Part shown: positions 34,161 to 43,691 of the stretch, piece by piece
Numbering within the stretch: position 1 is the stretch's first letter
Layout of the letters: each line of letters begins with the position of its first letter
From: Lachnospiraceae bacterium UBA7026
GTDB lineage: Bacteria > Bacillota > Clostridia > Lachnospirales > Lachnospiraceae
Assembly: GCA_002494165.1 (NCBI GenBank)
Contig: DLBH01000039.1
Location: 1-64,000 of the forward strand
DNA length: 64,000 bases
Reading direction: 5' to 3'
The notes under the pieces: model-generated
What the model was told of the DNA's origin: nothing
The model's database searches: none
The model's input: only the letters and a program-made list of their open reading frames with translations
Program-made: the position numbers and the translations under genes

Positions 34161-36242
34161 TTATTTCCGGCCCTTTGTCCGGCCTCCGGTCGTGTGGCTT
34201 TTACGGCTCTCTGCCGGTTTCTGCCTGCCTCCGGACTTCTGGCTTGTGCGGCTCCCTGCCGGCTTCTGCCTGCCTCCGGCCTTCTGGTCCGGACTGGACT
34301 TATATCCGCCCTTTCTGACGGTCTTTTGTCCATGCCTGCCTGGTCTTCCGTCTTCTTTCCGGCCCTTGCCTTCTTTTTTGTCAGAGCCGCTGCCGGTCTG
34401 TCTGTAATCTTTGATCTTGCGGGGTGGAATCAGGCAATTCTCCCCAAAGCCGATCAGGTCCTCCCTGCCGGCCTTTAGCAGGGCCTTCTTTACCATGTCA
34501 TAATTATCCAGGTTCCTGTACTGGATCAGAGCCCTCTGCATCTGCTTATCCACCATTCTGGTAGGGACAAAAACAGGCTCCATGGTCCTTGGGTCAAGAC
34601 CGGTATAAAACATACAGGTGGAAATGGTCCCTGGTGTGGGATAGAAGTCCTGTACCTGTTCGGGCATATAACCTAAATCCCTGATATACTCAGCCAGGGC
34701 CACAGCTTCCTTGAGTCCTGACCCGGGATGGGAACTCATGAGATAGGGCACCAGATACTGTTTGAGGCCAAGCTTTTTATTCATGGCGGCATACTCACTT
34801 TTAAACTGTTCATACACAGCATTTTCCGGTTTCCCCATGAGGGAAAGAACCGAATCACAGATATGCTCGGGGGCCACCTTCAGCTGGCCGCTTACATGGT
34901 TGGAGCACAGCTCTTCCAGAAAATCCCCTCTCTTGTCCGCCAGCACATAGTCAAAGCGGATGCCTGACCGTATAAATACTTTTTTTACTCCGGGCAGGGA
35001 TCCCAAATCTCTCAGCAGGGCCACATACTCGCTGTGGTCCGCATCAAGGTTGGGACAGGGCTCAGGGAAAAGGCACTGTCTGTGACTGCAGACTCCGTGG
35101 TCCAGCTGTTTGGCACAGGCCGGATGTCTCATATCTGCCGTCGGCCCTCCCACATCATGGATATAGCCCTTAAAATCAGGATCCTGCAAAAGGATCCTGG
35201 CCTCTCTTAGTAAGGAGGCCCTGCTCCTGGCCTGAACCCTTCTTCCCTGATGGAAGGTGAGGGCACAGAAACTGCAGCCGCCAAAACAGCCCCGGCAGGA
35301 GGTCAGGGAAAACTTAACCTCATTTAAGGCCGGTACTCCTCCCCTGGCATCGTAGGAAGGGTGCCAGGTTCTGGTGTAAGGCAGTTCATAAACCTGGTCC
35401 AGCTCCTGACTGGTCAGGGGGAGGGCCGGAGGGTTCTGGACAATGTATTCCTTGCGGGGGTAGGGCTCCACCAGTCTCTTTGCAGTGATGGCGTCTGTAT
35501 TGATATACTGGTCATAGTAGCTTCTGGCAAAACTTTCCTTAGAGGCCTTGATCTCCTCGAAATCCGGCAGCAGCTTATAGTCCCCTGCCAGGTCCTCCAG
35601 GTCCCGGCATTTAAAAACCGTCCCTCTCACAAAAGTGATGTCAGAGACTTCAAGACCGGAATCCAGGGCCTCGGCAATCTCCAGAACTGACCTTTCTCCC
35701 ATACCATACATGAGCAGGTCAGCCCCCGAATCCAGAAGAAGGGACCTCTTTACCTGGTCTGACCAGTAATCATAGTGGCCCAGTCTTCTGAGAGAGGCCT
35801 CGATACCTCCCAGCAGGATGGGGGTCTTCTTGTAGACCTGGCGGATCAGGTTACTGTAGACGATCGTGGCCCGGTTGGGTCTTTCTGACCTGCCTCCGCC
35901 CGGTGTATAGGCATCCTGGTGCCGTCTCTTTTTAAAAGAGGTATAGTGGTTCACCATAGAGTCCATATTACCGGCCGATACGATGAAGGCCAGCCTGGGC
36001 TCACCACAGATCTCTATACTGGCCGGGTCTCTCCAGTCTGGCTGGGCGATAAAGGCCACCTTGTAACCGGCATGCTCCAGCAGTCTGGTGATAATGGCTG
36101 CCCCAAAGGAAGGGTGGTCCACATAGGCATCCCCGCAGATATAGACAAAATCCGCCTGCTGCCAGCCTCTCTTATTCATTTGCCGCAGATTCATGGGGAG
36201 GAAATCTTCCTCCCGGTAAATCCTTTTTTCTGTCTTCTTCAT
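34161..36242 (-). CDS. YgiQ-family radical SAM protein
   Basis: A protein of about 693 residues. ATG 36242 (MKKTEKRIYR) is chosen because AGGAAG lies 7 nt upstream. The N-terminal domain contains FVYICGDAYVDHPSFG; the radical SAM cluster motif is CRGCFGGCSFC, and the C-terminal DUF3362 region follows. Its reaction is not established. The last about 80 residues are a basic tail with 15-residue repeats (GGRQKPAGSR, GGRQKPAESR, GGRTKGRK) that the family does not normally carry. Confidence 0.9.
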   Translation of the reverse strand: MKKTEKRIYREEDFLPMNLRQMNKRGWQQADFVYICGDAYVDHPSFGAAIITRLLEHAGYKVAFIAQPDWRDPASIEICGEPRLAFIVSAGNMDSMVNHYTSFKKRRHQDAYTPGGGRSERPNRATIVYSNLIRQVYKKTPILLGGIEASLRRLGHYDYWSDQVKRSLLLDSGADLLMYGMGERSVLEIAEALDSGLEVSDITFVRGTVFKCRDLEDLAGDYKLLPDFEEIKASKESFARSYYDQYINTDAITAKRLVEPYPRKEYIVQNPPALPLTSQELDQVYELPYTRTWHPSYDARGGVPALNEVKFSLTSCRGCFGGCSFCALTFHQGRRVQARSRASLLREARILLQDPDFKGYIHDVGGPTADMRHPACAKQLDHGVCSHRQCLFPEPCPNLDADHSEYVALLRDLGSLPGVKKVFIRSGIRFDYVLADKRGDFLEELCSNHVSGQLKVAPEHICDSVLSLMGKPENAVYEQFKSEYAAMNKKLGLKQYLVPYLMSSHPGSGLKEAVALAEYIRDLGYMPEQVQDFYPTPGTISTCMFYTGLDPRTMEPVFVPTRMVDKQMQRALIQYRNLDNYDMVKKALLKAGREDLIGFGENCLIPPRKIKDYRQTGSGSDKKEGKGRKEDGRPGRHGQKTVRKGGYKSSPDQKAGGRQKPAGSRTSQKSGGRQKPAESRKSHTTGGRTKGRK
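34189..34290 (-). repeat. 45-nt in-frame tandem repeat at the 3' end of ygiQ
   Basis: About two and a half copies of a 45-nt unit encode the basic 15-residue motif beginning GGRQKPA. The repeat changes the length of the C-terminal tail without shifting frame. Confidence 0.8.
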
Positions 36243-36311
36243 ATATAGTCTTCCTGTCCGGTCTGATCCCGGCCCTGACAAGCCGGTCTTTCTTTCCTTT
36301 TTACATCGGTT

Positions 36312-37025
36312 TTAGGAAATGTCTTTTCCCAGGGCGGCCAGCTCCTCTTTCGTCAGGGGCCGCCAGTCTCCCGGTTTCAGCTTCTCATCAAGGACCAGGG
36401 GGCCCATGGAGATTCTTTTCAGAAAAAGAACTGTCCGGCCCACCGCTCTGGCCATACGTTTTACCTGGTGGAAGCGGCCTTCCTGCAAGGTGATATATAC
36501 CTGGTCGGGCCTGTCTCCGAGTTCCAGCCTGGCCGGCAGAGTTGATTTGTCATCCCCTATATCCAGGCCCCTGGCAAAGGCCTCGATCTCCTCCCTGCCT
36601 ACCGGTCCGTCCAGGAGGGCATAGTAGGTCTTGTCCACATGCCTGCCCGGGGCCAGCAGGTCATGGGCCAGGGGGCCGTCATTGGTCAGTAACAGGAGCC
36701 CCTCCGTGTCCTTATCCAGCCTGCCCACGGGAAAAAGTCCTTTGGGAATCTGGTCCAGCAGGGAAAGAACCGTTTTTTCCCTCTGGTCCCTGGTGGCGGA
36801 CACCAGGCCTGCCGGCTTGTTCATCATCAGGTAGGAAAAGGCCTGGTAGCCCACAGGCCTGCCGTCCAGCAGGACTGTGGACCCATCCTGGTCCAGCTTC
36901 CAGTCTGCCTTACGGCAAGTCTGTCCGTCTACAGTCACCCTTCCCGCCTTAATTACTTTCCTTGCCTGGCTTCTCGTGAGACCAGCCCCCGAAGAAAGCC
37001 ATTTATCTAATCGAATCTGACCCAT
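36312..37025 (-). CDS. RsuA/RluB-family pseudouridine synthase
   Basis: A 237-residue enzyme with an N-terminal S4 domain (RLDKWLSSGAGLTRSQARKVIKAGRV) and the catalytic signature GRLDKDTEGLLLLTND. The RsuA/RluB/RluE/RluF subgroup acts on single uridines in 16S or 23S rRNA; the site cannot be told from sequence alone. It lies 6 nt from the RsmF-like gene, in a run of RNA modification genes. Confidence 0.93.
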   Translation of the reverse strand: MGQIRLDKWLSSGAGLTRSQARKVIKAGRVTVDGQTCRKADWKLDQDGSTVLLDGRPVGYQAFSYLMMNKPAGLVSATRDQREKTVLSLLDQIPKGLFPVGRLDKDTEGLLLLTNDGPLAHDLLAPGRHVDKTYYALLDGPVGREEIEAFARGLDIGDDKSTLPARLELGDRPDQVYITLQEGRFHQVKRMARAVGRTVLFLKRISMGPLVLDEKLKPGDWRPLTKEELAALGKDIS

Positions 37026-37031
37026 ATCCTA

Positions 37032-38846
37032 TCACATTTTCCTCCAGCCGGGGAGATATTTATTTTTAATTCTTCCCCGATCAAGCTTACCCCAGCCCAG
37101 GGCCAGGTTTTCAAAGCATACCAGTACATAAGCGGAAGACTCTGTCAGGTCCTGGCCGGACCATTCTATGGTCTCCCCCTTAAGATAGCGGTCCAGGCGG
37201 GGATCCTCCTCTGCCAGACAGAGGGTCCTGGGATAATCCCCGGGTCTTAAAACCATGGCCAGGGCCTGGGAAGGCTCAAACCTGCCCCTGTGACAATCTC
37301 CCAGGTAAAGTCCGGACCGGACCACCCTGAGGCCTCCGAAATCCGGACATCCAGGGGGCAGGAGAAAGAGTCTTTCCTCCCGGATCTCAAGCCTTTCCTT
37401 CCAGGAAAGCCAGAAATCCTCCCCTTTTTTACAAGGCCGGACCTCCTCAAGGAACTTTTCTGCCGGCTCCAGAGAGAAAGTCTCTATTTTGCCTGATCCC
37501 TTTCCCGGTCTCCGGCCGGGCCGGCCTCCATTTTTCCTTCCCTTGCCTGACCGGTCTCTTACTATTTTCCCCCGGCCGGCTGCCAGCCTGAGAGGCTGCT
37601 CTTTACGGGTCCCTGACTTCTCCTTTTCCTTCCCAATCCGGGAGAGGTTGTCCAGGTCTGATCCTGCTTTTTCCTTCCCAATCCGGGAAAGATCTTCCAG
37701 GTCTGATCCTTCTTTCTCCTTCCCAATCTGAGAAAAGTCGTCCAGGTCTGATCCTGCTTTTTCCTTCCCAATCCGGGAAAAGTCTCCCAGATTTAATCCT
37801 GCTTTTTCCTTCCCAATCCGGGAAAAGTCTTCCAGGTCCGGTCCGGTCTTTTGCAGGAGGGCAGCGAACTGGCCCTCCCCATCCAGCCTGTGGGGCCAGA
37901 AACGGCGGCAGTGTCTCATGGGGTTGCCGGCCCTGGCTGCCACATGATCCGGCTGATCTGTTTTGGCTGCAGAGCCCGGCTGGTTCTGGCCGTCTGTCCC
38001 TGCCTGGTCTGAAGAGTCTTCCCGGTTCATATTTCCCGGTCTCTCCGGCCTACCTTCCTCGATACCCGGATAGAGAGGCAGGGGCATAAGCCGCAGATCC
38101 GGGTACTCTGCCAGCAGCCAGGAGACTGCTCCCTCATCCTCCTCCCAGGAGAAGGTACAGGTGGAATAAAGCAGATAACCACCCGGCTTGACCATCTCCA
38201 CTGCCCGGGCCAGGATCTCCTTTTGCAGCCGGCTGTAGTTGTACACCGACTGAGGAGACCAATCCTTCATCATGGCCGGCTCCTTGCGGAACATTCCCTC
38301 ACCGGAGCAGGGGGCGTCAACCAGCACCCCGTCAAAATAATTCCTGAATCTTTTACTCAGTCTCTCCGGGCTTTCACAGGTGATGACACAGCGTCCAAGG
38401 CCTGCCAGCTCCACATTTTTAAGCAGGGCCTTACAGCGGGAGGCACTGATGTCATTAGCCAGCAGCAGACCACTGTCGCCCAGCTTGCCGGCCAGGGCCG
38501 TGGTCTTGCCTCCGGGAGCCGCGCACAGGTCAAGAAGTCTGTCCCCCTCCTTCACCGGAAGAAAGGCTGCCGGAGCCATGGCACTAGGTTCCTGCAGGTA
38601 GTAGGCTCCTCCATAATAATAAGGGCTGGTGGACAGTCTTTCCTCTCCCTCATAGTAGAATCCTTCCTGGCACCATGGGACTCTTTTTCCTAAAAGAAAC
38701 CGGCGGATAAGATCCGCCGGTTTCACTTTTAGACGATTTATTCTAAGGGTCTGTCCATAACTGTGCGAAAAGGATTCCAGATACTTGTCGTAGTCTTTGC
38801 CAAGCATAGCCTGAAGCTTATCCCCGACAGGTTTCGGTATATCCAT
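37032..38846 (-). CDS. RsmF-like rRNA cytosine-C5 methyltransferase with an expanded linker
   Basis: A 604-residue NOL1/NOP2/Sun family enzyme. The N-terminal catalytic domain (about residues 1-260) carries CAAPGGKTTALAG, DAPCSGEGMFRK and YSTCTFSWEEDEG. The C-terminal RsmF-type RNA-binding region includes GDCHRGRFEPSQALA. Between them lies a linker of about 160 residues with five 15-residue repeats around FSRIGKEKAGSD. Usual family length is about 450 residues, so the linker explains the excess. Confidence 0.9.
   Translation of the reverse strand: MDIPKPVGDKLQAMLGKDYDKYLESFSHSYGQTLRINRLKVKPADLIRRFLLGKRVPWCQEGFYYEGEERLSTSPYYYGGAYYLQEPSAMAPAAFLPVKEGDRLLDLCAAPGGKTTALAGKLGDSGLLLANDISASRCKALLKNVELAGLGRCVITCESPERLSKRFRNYFDGVLVDAPCSGEGMFRKEPAMMKDWSPQSVYNYSRLQKEILARAVEMVKPGGYLLYSTCTFSWEEDEGAVSWLLAEYPDLRLMPLPLYPGIEEGRPERPGNMNREDSSDQAGTDGQNQPGSAAKTDQPDHVAARAGNPMRHCRRFWPHRLDGEGQFAALLQKTGPDLEDFSRIGKEKAGLNLGDFSRIGKEKAGSDLDDFSQIGKEKEGSDLEDLSRIGKEKAGSDLDNLSRIGKEKEKSGTRKEQPLRLAAGRGKIVRDRSGKGRKNGGRPGRRPGKGSGKIETFSLEPAEKFLEEVRPCKKGEDFWLSWKERLEIREERLFLLPPGCPDFGGLRVVRSGLYLGDCHRGRFEPSQALAMVLRPGDYPRTLCLAEEDPRLDRYLKGETIEWSGQDLTESSAYVLVCFENLALGWGKLDRGRIKNKYLPGWRKM
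37621..37845 (-). repeat. 45-nt in-frame tandem repeat in the RsmF-like gene
   Basis: Five copies of a 45-nt unit containing CTTTTTCCTTCCCAATCCGG (plus strand) encode 15-residue repeats with the core SRIGKEKAGSD. Copies differ by a few substitutions. Confidence 0.9.
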
Positions 38847-38885
38847 CTACACTCTCCTTTTTATCTGATTCCATTCCCGGCCCGG

Positions 38886-39689
38886 TCAGTTAAGGCTCTG
38901 GGCCCGGTAACCCTCTGAGATGATATCCAGCTGTTTGGAGAAATGATCCAGCTGCACCAGATCATCGAGGACATAAATCCGGTAAAACTCATCCTGAATC
39001 TTCTCCACCTCCTGGGTGTTGGCAATCTTGTAGAGATTCTGGATATTATTCAGAATATCCCTGACAAGATTCTCTTTTCTGTGGTGGGAGTTCTGGGCAT
39101 CCATAATCTCATCCCTCACCACACTCATCTCATGGTCCATATCCAGAATAACCTCAGAAACATCCAAAAGCTTTTGCTGGATGTACTGGGGGATATTCTC
39201 CTTGTACTTATACTGGAGCGAATGTTCGATGGTCGCCCAGAAATTCATGGCCATAGTCCTGATCTGTATCTCCACCGAAAGATTCTTGGTTCCCTTAATG
39301 GTGTTGACCGGATAGATGACGATCATGTGATAGGACCTGTAGCCGCTGGCCTTCATATGTCTCACATAATCTTTCTCGTATTTCACACTCATATCCGTCC
39401 GGTTCTTGATCATAACAACCACACGGTCGATATCCTCTACAAACTGGCAGGTAATCCTTATGCCTGCCAGGTCTTCGATCTTTTCCTCAATATCATTCAT
39501 GGAAACATCTTTGCGCTGCATCTTGTCCATAATACTGACGATACTTTTCAGTCTGCCGTCAACCGACTCTATGGGAGAATAGATGCCACGGTTGCGATGT
39601 TCCTGTATCACATGATTAAATTTCACGATCAGTTCATCAACCGCTAGCTGATATGGGTCCAGGAGTTCCCTCCAAAGTTGAAGTTCCAT
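38886..39689 (-). CDS. Small alarmone synthetase, RelQ/YjbM type
   Basis: A protein of about 267 residues with a single RelA/SpoT synthetase domain and no hydrolase or TGS domain. Motifs include IEDLAGIRITCQF, GYRSYHMIV and the substrate-binding VEIQIRTMAMNFWATIEHSLQYK. It makes (p)ppGpp from ATP and GDP or GTP. The tail (about residues 175-267) forms helices used for tetramer assembly in RelQ. ATG 39689 (MELQLWRELL) is chosen over an upstream GTG because of its spacing from GGGGTGAGG. Confidence 0.93.
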   Translation of the reverse strand: MELQLWRELLDPYQLAVDELIVKFNHVIQEHRNRGIYSPIESVDGRLKSIVSIMDKMQRKDVSMNDIEEKIEDLAGIRITCQFVEDIDRVVVMIKNRTDMSVKYEKDYVRHMKASGYRSYHMIVIYPVNTIKGTKNLSVEIQIRTMAMNFWATIEHSLQYKYKENIPQYIQQKLLDVSEVILDMDHEMSVVRDEIMDAQNSHHRKENLVRDILNNIQNLYKIANTQEVEKIQDEFYRIYVLDDLVQLDHFSKQLDIISEGYRAQSLN

Positions 39690-39707
39690 ACACCTCACCC
39701 CTTTACA

Positions 39708-40187
39708 TCACTGGTCTCTGTAGCCTTGGTCCTCAGGCAGGTCCCGGCCAAGAGCGGCCTCCACTGCCAGGACGTCACAGCGCTCATTCTCAGGATGACC
39801 GGCATGACCCTTGACCCAGTGGAAAACCACCTCGTGACTATCCATGGCCTCCATCAGTCTCTTCCAGAGATCAACATTTTTTACCTTCTCATTCTTTCCT
39901 CGCTTCCAGCCACGGCGGATCCATCCTTCTACCCATCCGTCGCTGATCGCCTGTACCAGATAACGGGAATCAGAATACAAGTCTACGTGGCATGGCCGGA
40001 TCAGGGCTTCCAGACCCACGATCGCCGCCAGGATCTCCATCCTGTTGTTGGTCGTAAGACGGAAGCCTCCCGATAATTCCCGCCGGTGTTCCCGGCCGCT
40101 GCTGTCCGTATACAGAAGCACCGTGCCGTAACCTCCGGGTCCGGGATTACCCCGGGAAGACCCGTCTGTGTAGATTCTTACCTCCAA
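39708..40187 (-). CDS. rnhA: Ribonuclease HI
   Basis: A 159-residue RNase H that cuts RNA in RNA-DNA hybrids. The four catalytic acids are visible in [30 protein letters not shown] and NERCDVLA, and the basic protrusion ([17 protein letters not shown]) is present. It heads the run that continues into the alarmone synthetase gene. Confidence 0.96.
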   Translation of the reverse strand: MEVRIYTDGSSRGNPGPGGYGTVLLYTDSSGREHRRELSGGFRLTTNNRMEILAAIVGLEALIRPCHVDLYSDSRYLVQAISDGWVEGWIRRGWKRGKNEKVKNVDLWKRLMEAMDSHEVVFHWVKGHAGHPENERCDVLAVEAALGRDLPEDQGYRDQ

Positions 40188-40265
40188 AGACTCACCTCTG
40201 TCCCTCCTAGATACTTACCATATCTGCTGATACCCTACAACATATCCTATGGAAGTTATATTTTG

Positions 40266-40294
40266 TTTATAACATATATTGCCATAAAAAGCAA
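40266..40294 (-). promoter_or_regulatory. Sigma-A promoter of rnhA
   Basis: TTGCTT (40294-40289), a 17-nt spacer and TATAAA (40271-40266) on the minus strand, about 80 nt upstream of rnhA. Confidence 0.6.
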
Positions 40295-40311
40295 TAATAC
40301 GCCCTCCCTGC

Positions 40312-41586
40312 CTATTCCAGGAAAAAGGCAGTCAGCAACTGGCAAAGGCTGTTATAATCATCGACAGCCATAGTCTCCCTGGCTGAATGCATGGCCAGCA
40401 TGGGTACCCCGATATCACAGCCCGCCATAGGCATGTGAGAGCCCACCATGGGTCCCAGGGTCCTGCCGCCCAGGATATTGTTGCGGTCGTTGATCTCCTG
40501 CAAGGGGAAATCATACTTCTCGGCCAGTTCCTTAAGGACAGCATGCATCCAGGCATCCGAGGCATATTTCTGGCTTCCGTTAACCTTTACTGCCGTACCT
40601 CTTCCCAGGATAGCCCTGGTAGTAGTGTCAGCCTTGTCCGGATAATTGGGATGGGCGGCGTGGGCTCCGTCAACCGACAGATAACATGCCCTGGTCAGAC
40701 TCTCAAGGACCCGGTCAGGCCCGGCCCCCGTTGAGAGGGCGATCCGGCGGACCAGGCCGGTCAGCAATTCAGAATCGGCTCCTGACCTGGTCATGCTGCC
40801 CACCTCCTCGTGGTTAAAAAGGCCGATCAGGTTGATTCCCTTGGTCCTTTCTCCCTCTACCAGGGACTCCAGCAGGGCTGAGACAGACACCAGATTATCA
40901 AGTCTGGGACTGACCAGAAGTTCATTTTCCAAACCGCAGAACTGGGGCGGGTCAAAATTATAGAGATTCAGGTCATAGGTCAGGATCTCTGAGGCTGCCA
41001 CCCCGATCTCCCCGGCCAGGAAATGGAGGAAGTCTTCCTCTGACCAGCCGCCGCCGGCCAGGCCGGTCAGGGGCATCAGCTCCTTTTGCCGGTCGATCTT
41101 CCATCCGTCGTTGGCATTTCTGTTCATATGGATGGCCAGGCCCGGGATTACGGCCAGGGGCCTCTCACTGTCATAGTAGGAAATGATGGGGTGGAAGGCG
41201 TCCTCCCCCTTTCTCACGATCATTCCCGACAGACCTAAGGGCCTGTCAAACCAGGTATGGTCCATCATACCTCCGTAGACCTCCACATTGAGCTGGGCAC
41301 AGCCCATGTTTTTAAAGGAGGGTTTACCCTTTAGTTTAAAGCAGGGCTGGTCCACATGGGCAAAAGCCATCCGCAGGGACGACATGGGATCCCTTGCCAG
41401 TCCCCGGCTGAAGGCAAAAAGGACATCCGGGAAAGGCTTGATCATATATCTGCCTCCCGGCTCTGTCACAAAGTCAGAATCCATGGCCAGTTCCTCAAAG
41501 CCGGCCTCTTTTAAAAAGTCCGTGGCAAAGCGGACCAGCTGGACCGGTGATGTGCCGGCCAGCAGACATTTTCTTAATGTATCCAT
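40312..41586 (-). CDS. M18-family aminopeptidase (aspartyl aminopeptidase type)
   Basis: A 424-residue metallopeptidase with the zinc ligands of the family in FAHVDQP, NHEEVGSMTRSGAD and the C-terminal MHSARET. M18 enzymes release N-terminal acidic or other residues as large cytoplasmic oligomers. A GGAG site lies just before the ATG. It faces the plus-strand DUF5721-like gene across a 78-nt divergent region. Confidence 0.94.
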   Translation of the reverse strand: MDTLRKCLLAGTSPVQLVRFATDFLKEAGFEELAMDSDFVTEPGGRYMIKPFPDVLFAFSRGLARDPMSSLRMAFAHVDQPCFKLKGKPSFKNMGCAQLNVEVYGGMMDHTWFDRPLGLSGMIVRKGEDAFHPIISYYDSERPLAVIPGLAIHMNRNANDGWKIDRQKELMPLTGLAGGGWSEEDFLHFLAGEIGVAASEILTYDLNLYNFDPPQFCGLENELLVSPRLDNLVSVSALLESLVEGERTKGINLIGLFNHEEVGSMTRSGADSELLTGLVRRIALSTGAGPDRVLESLTRACYLSVDGAHAAHPNYPDKADTTTRAILGRGTAVKVNGSQKYASDAWMHAVLKELAEKYDFPLQEINDRNNILGGRTLGPMVGSHMPMAGCDIGVPMLAMHSARETMAVDDYNSLCQLLTAFFLE

Positions 41587-41595
41587 CAGGTCTCC

Positions 41596-41624
41596 TTTTC
41601 AAATCATTACAAACATGCTAAAAT
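41596..41624 (+). promoter_or_regulatory. Extended -10 promoter of the DUF5721-like gene
   Basis: TTTTCA, a 17-nt spacer and TGCTAAAAT with the TGn extension, 41 nt upstream of the ATG. The -35 box is weak. Confidence 0.5.
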
Positions 41625-41664
41625 GTGATAACTATTATTTTCTTGATTGAGGGAGGATCAGCCC

Positions 41665-42141
41665 ATGTTTTCCATGGAAATAACCGACATACCCGGTTTT
41701 ATGAATCAGCTCCTCTGCAAAGATACCTTTGACCGTTTTCTCACCATTGAAGCCGTCATCCGCATGGGGGTCACCTACCAGATCGACGGGAGCTGGAACA
41801 AGGACTTCTTTGACACCGGAGATATGCCCCAGGGCAGCTACTGCCCCTGGATGGAGGTCAGACCCAGAGTCTACCATATCGTCAGAGGCCACAAGCTTCC
41901 TTCTTCTATGAAGGTGATTCTGACCCTTCCCGAGCCTTCCCTCGACCAGCTTTTCGGACTGCCGGGCCAGGGAGAATTCCGGGATACGGTCAGCGGAGTC
42001 CACCTCAACATCCTCTACAATCCAAAAAGCCTGCGAATCAGTTCCGGCATGGCCGGCCACAGTTTTAACCTGGACCGCAGGCCGGAACAGATTGCCGATG
42101 ATGCCCTCAGAGGCTTTTTGAAAAAAAAGGGGATCTGCTGA
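41665..42141 (+). CDS. DUF5721-like protein of unknown function
   Basis: A 158-residue soluble protein. ATG 41665 (MFSMEITDIPGF) is chosen because GGGAGG lies 8 nt upstream. The pattern of FMNQLLCKDTFDRF, the DGSWNKDFFD segment and the WMEVRPRVYHIVRGHKLPSSMKVIL stretch resembles a family I recall from Lachnospiraceae as DUF5721. No catalytic motif or membrane segment is visible. It is a lone plus-strand gene with its own promoter and terminator. Confidence 0.75.
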   Translation: MFSMEITDIPGFMNQLLCKDTFDRFLTIEAVIRMGVTYQIDGSWNKDFFDTGDMPQGSYCPWMEVRPRVYHIVRGHKLPSSMKVILTLPEPSLDQLFGLPGQGEFRDTVSGVHLNILYNPKSLRISSGMAGHSFNLDRRPEQIADDALRGFLKKKGIC

Positions 42142-42224
42142 CAGCCGGCCCTCCATCCATAAGGATGACGGTCCGGACCGGGTCGCGGATCCCTCTATGC
42201 TTTTCCTTAGATACTTTTCCTGAA

Positions 42225-42260
42225 AGGACCAGGACCCGGGTAGGGACCGGTCCTATTTTT
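42225..42260 (+). terminator. Terminator of the DUF5721-like gene, overlapping the S41 stop
   Basis: AGGACC / GGTCCT (42225-42254) is followed by ATTTTTT on the plus strand. The T-tract is the complement of the last lysine codons of the S41 gene, so the two convergent genes share this sequence. Confidence 0.65.
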
Positions 42261-43569
42261 TCAGCATTTCCAAGGCTTTTTGCAGCTGCTTGTCATCCTT
42301 CTCGGAGTCAAGAGCGGCCTTCTTTTCTTCATCGGTCATCTCCAGGGTCACATCAGGTTCAATTCCCAATTCATGAATACAGTCTCCCTTGGGAAGATAA
42401 TACTTGGCCACTGTAAATTTCACTGCCGTTCCATCAGTGAAGGGGAATATATTCTGGACGATGCCCTTTCCAAAAGTTTTGGTTCCCACGATCTGTGCCT
42501 TACCATAGTCTCTCAGACATCCGGTCATAATCTCCGATGCACTGGCCGTATTCTCATTGACCAAAATTATAACCGGCACTTCCACATTGTCGTCGGAATT
42601 ACTGTTATAGTCTGTCCTGCCGCCATTTTTATCCTGGATATATACTACCAGGTCACCCTTGGGAACAAATTCTGAGCACATATCCACACAGACATCCACC
42701 AGGCCGCCTCCGTTATCTCTCAGATCCAGAACCAGGCCGGTCATGCCCTGGCTGGTCAGGTCATCTACAGCCTCCTTGAACTTATCTGCCGTATTTTCGA
42801 TAAACTGGGTCACTTCAATGTAGCCGATCTTGCCGTCCTTCATCTCATAAGATACCGTATCTATCTCAATCTTTGACTTCTTCACGGTAAATTCCAGTTC
42901 CTGGCCTTCCCTGAAGATCTTGAGATCCGCCGTCTCCTTGTCCTTGCGCTTGATCTCCATGACCACATCTGTAAGCTCCATATCCTTGGTATCACGGTCA
43001 TTGACGGAGACGATATAATCTCCAGGCTCCAGGCCCGCCTCGGCGGCAGGGGTATTTTTAAAGACTCCCTCTATCAGGGTGTAGCCGGTACTGGGATCCT
43101 TGGTTACTGTGACGCCGATTCCCTGGTATTCCCCGGAATCCTCCTCCATCAGCTGCTTATAGCTTTCCTCCGTGTAGTATTCCGCATACTTATCATCGAG
43201 ACCGCTGATATAACCCTTATAGATCCCGTCACGCATCTTGTCCTGGTCCACCTCATCAAGATAGTAGTTATTGATACACTGCTCAAGCATGCTCAGCTTT
43301 TCCACTACTTCTTTCTCGTTAAGGTTTGACGATTCTGCACTGGCATAGGGATTACGGAGCATCCTGCCTATGGCAACGCCGACAGTCATAGAAAGGACAA
43401 CCAGCAGGACGAGGAATATAAAGACCGGCTTTCTGCTCTTTTTTCTCTTTGAGGCAGAGCCATGGAAATCCCCGCTGCCGGAGTATCCTCCCTCACCGGG
43501 CCCTGAGCCATCTTCTGACAGATATGCCTTCACATGCTCTCTTCTCAAATCCTTCTTGCTCTCTTCCAT
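42253..43569 (-). CDS. C-terminal processing protease, S41 family (CtpA/CtpB type)
   Basis: A membrane-anchored serine protease of 438 residues. ATG 43569 (MEESKKDL) is chosen because AGGAGG lies 7 nt upstream. A cytoplasmic N-terminus is followed by one transmembrane helix (VFIFLVLLVVLSMTVGVAIG), a PDZ domain (PAAEAGLEPGDYIVSVN) and the protease core with the catalytic serine in ASASEI and lysine in TFGKG. Such enzymes trim exported proteins. A Gly/Ser-rich stretch precedes the helix. Confidence 0.94.
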   Translation of the reverse strand: MEESKKDLRREHVKAYLSEDGSGPGEGGYSGSGDFHGSASKRKKSRKPVFIFLVLLVVLSMTVGVAIGRMLRNPYASAESSNLNEKEVVEKLSMLEQCINNYYLDEVDQDKMRDGIYKGYISGLDDKYAEYYTEESYKQLMEEDSGEYQGIGVTVTKDPSTGYTLIEGVFKNTPAAEAGLEPGDYIVSVNDRDTKDMELTDVVMEIKRKDKETADLKIFREGQELEFTVKKSKIEIDTVSYEMKDGKIGYIEVTQFIENTADKFKEAVDDLTSQGMTGLVLDLRDNGGGLVDVCVDMCSEFVPKGDLVVYIQDKNGGRTDYNSNSDDNVEVPVIILVNENTASASEIMTGCLRDYGKAQIVGTKTFGKGIVQNIFPFTDGTAVKFTVAKYYLPKGDCIHELGIEPDVTLEMTDEEKKAALDSEKDDKQLQKALEMLKK

Positions 43570-43645
43570 TATGCTTCCTCCTAAACTATTTACTCTCCCC
43601 CCGCAGCCGGCCGGGCCAGACAATCCGTCCGGCAAAAAGCCAGGC

Positions 43646-43682
43646 AAAAAAACCTCCCGTCAGCAGAAATGTCGGCGGAAGG
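43646..43682 (-). terminator. Terminator between the CdaR-type gene and the S41 gene
   Basis: CCTTCCG / CGGGAGG with a 16-nt loop is followed on the minus strand by TTTTTTT. It starts 10 nt past the regulator stop. Confidence 0.75.
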
Positions 43683-43691
43683 CTTCATGAA

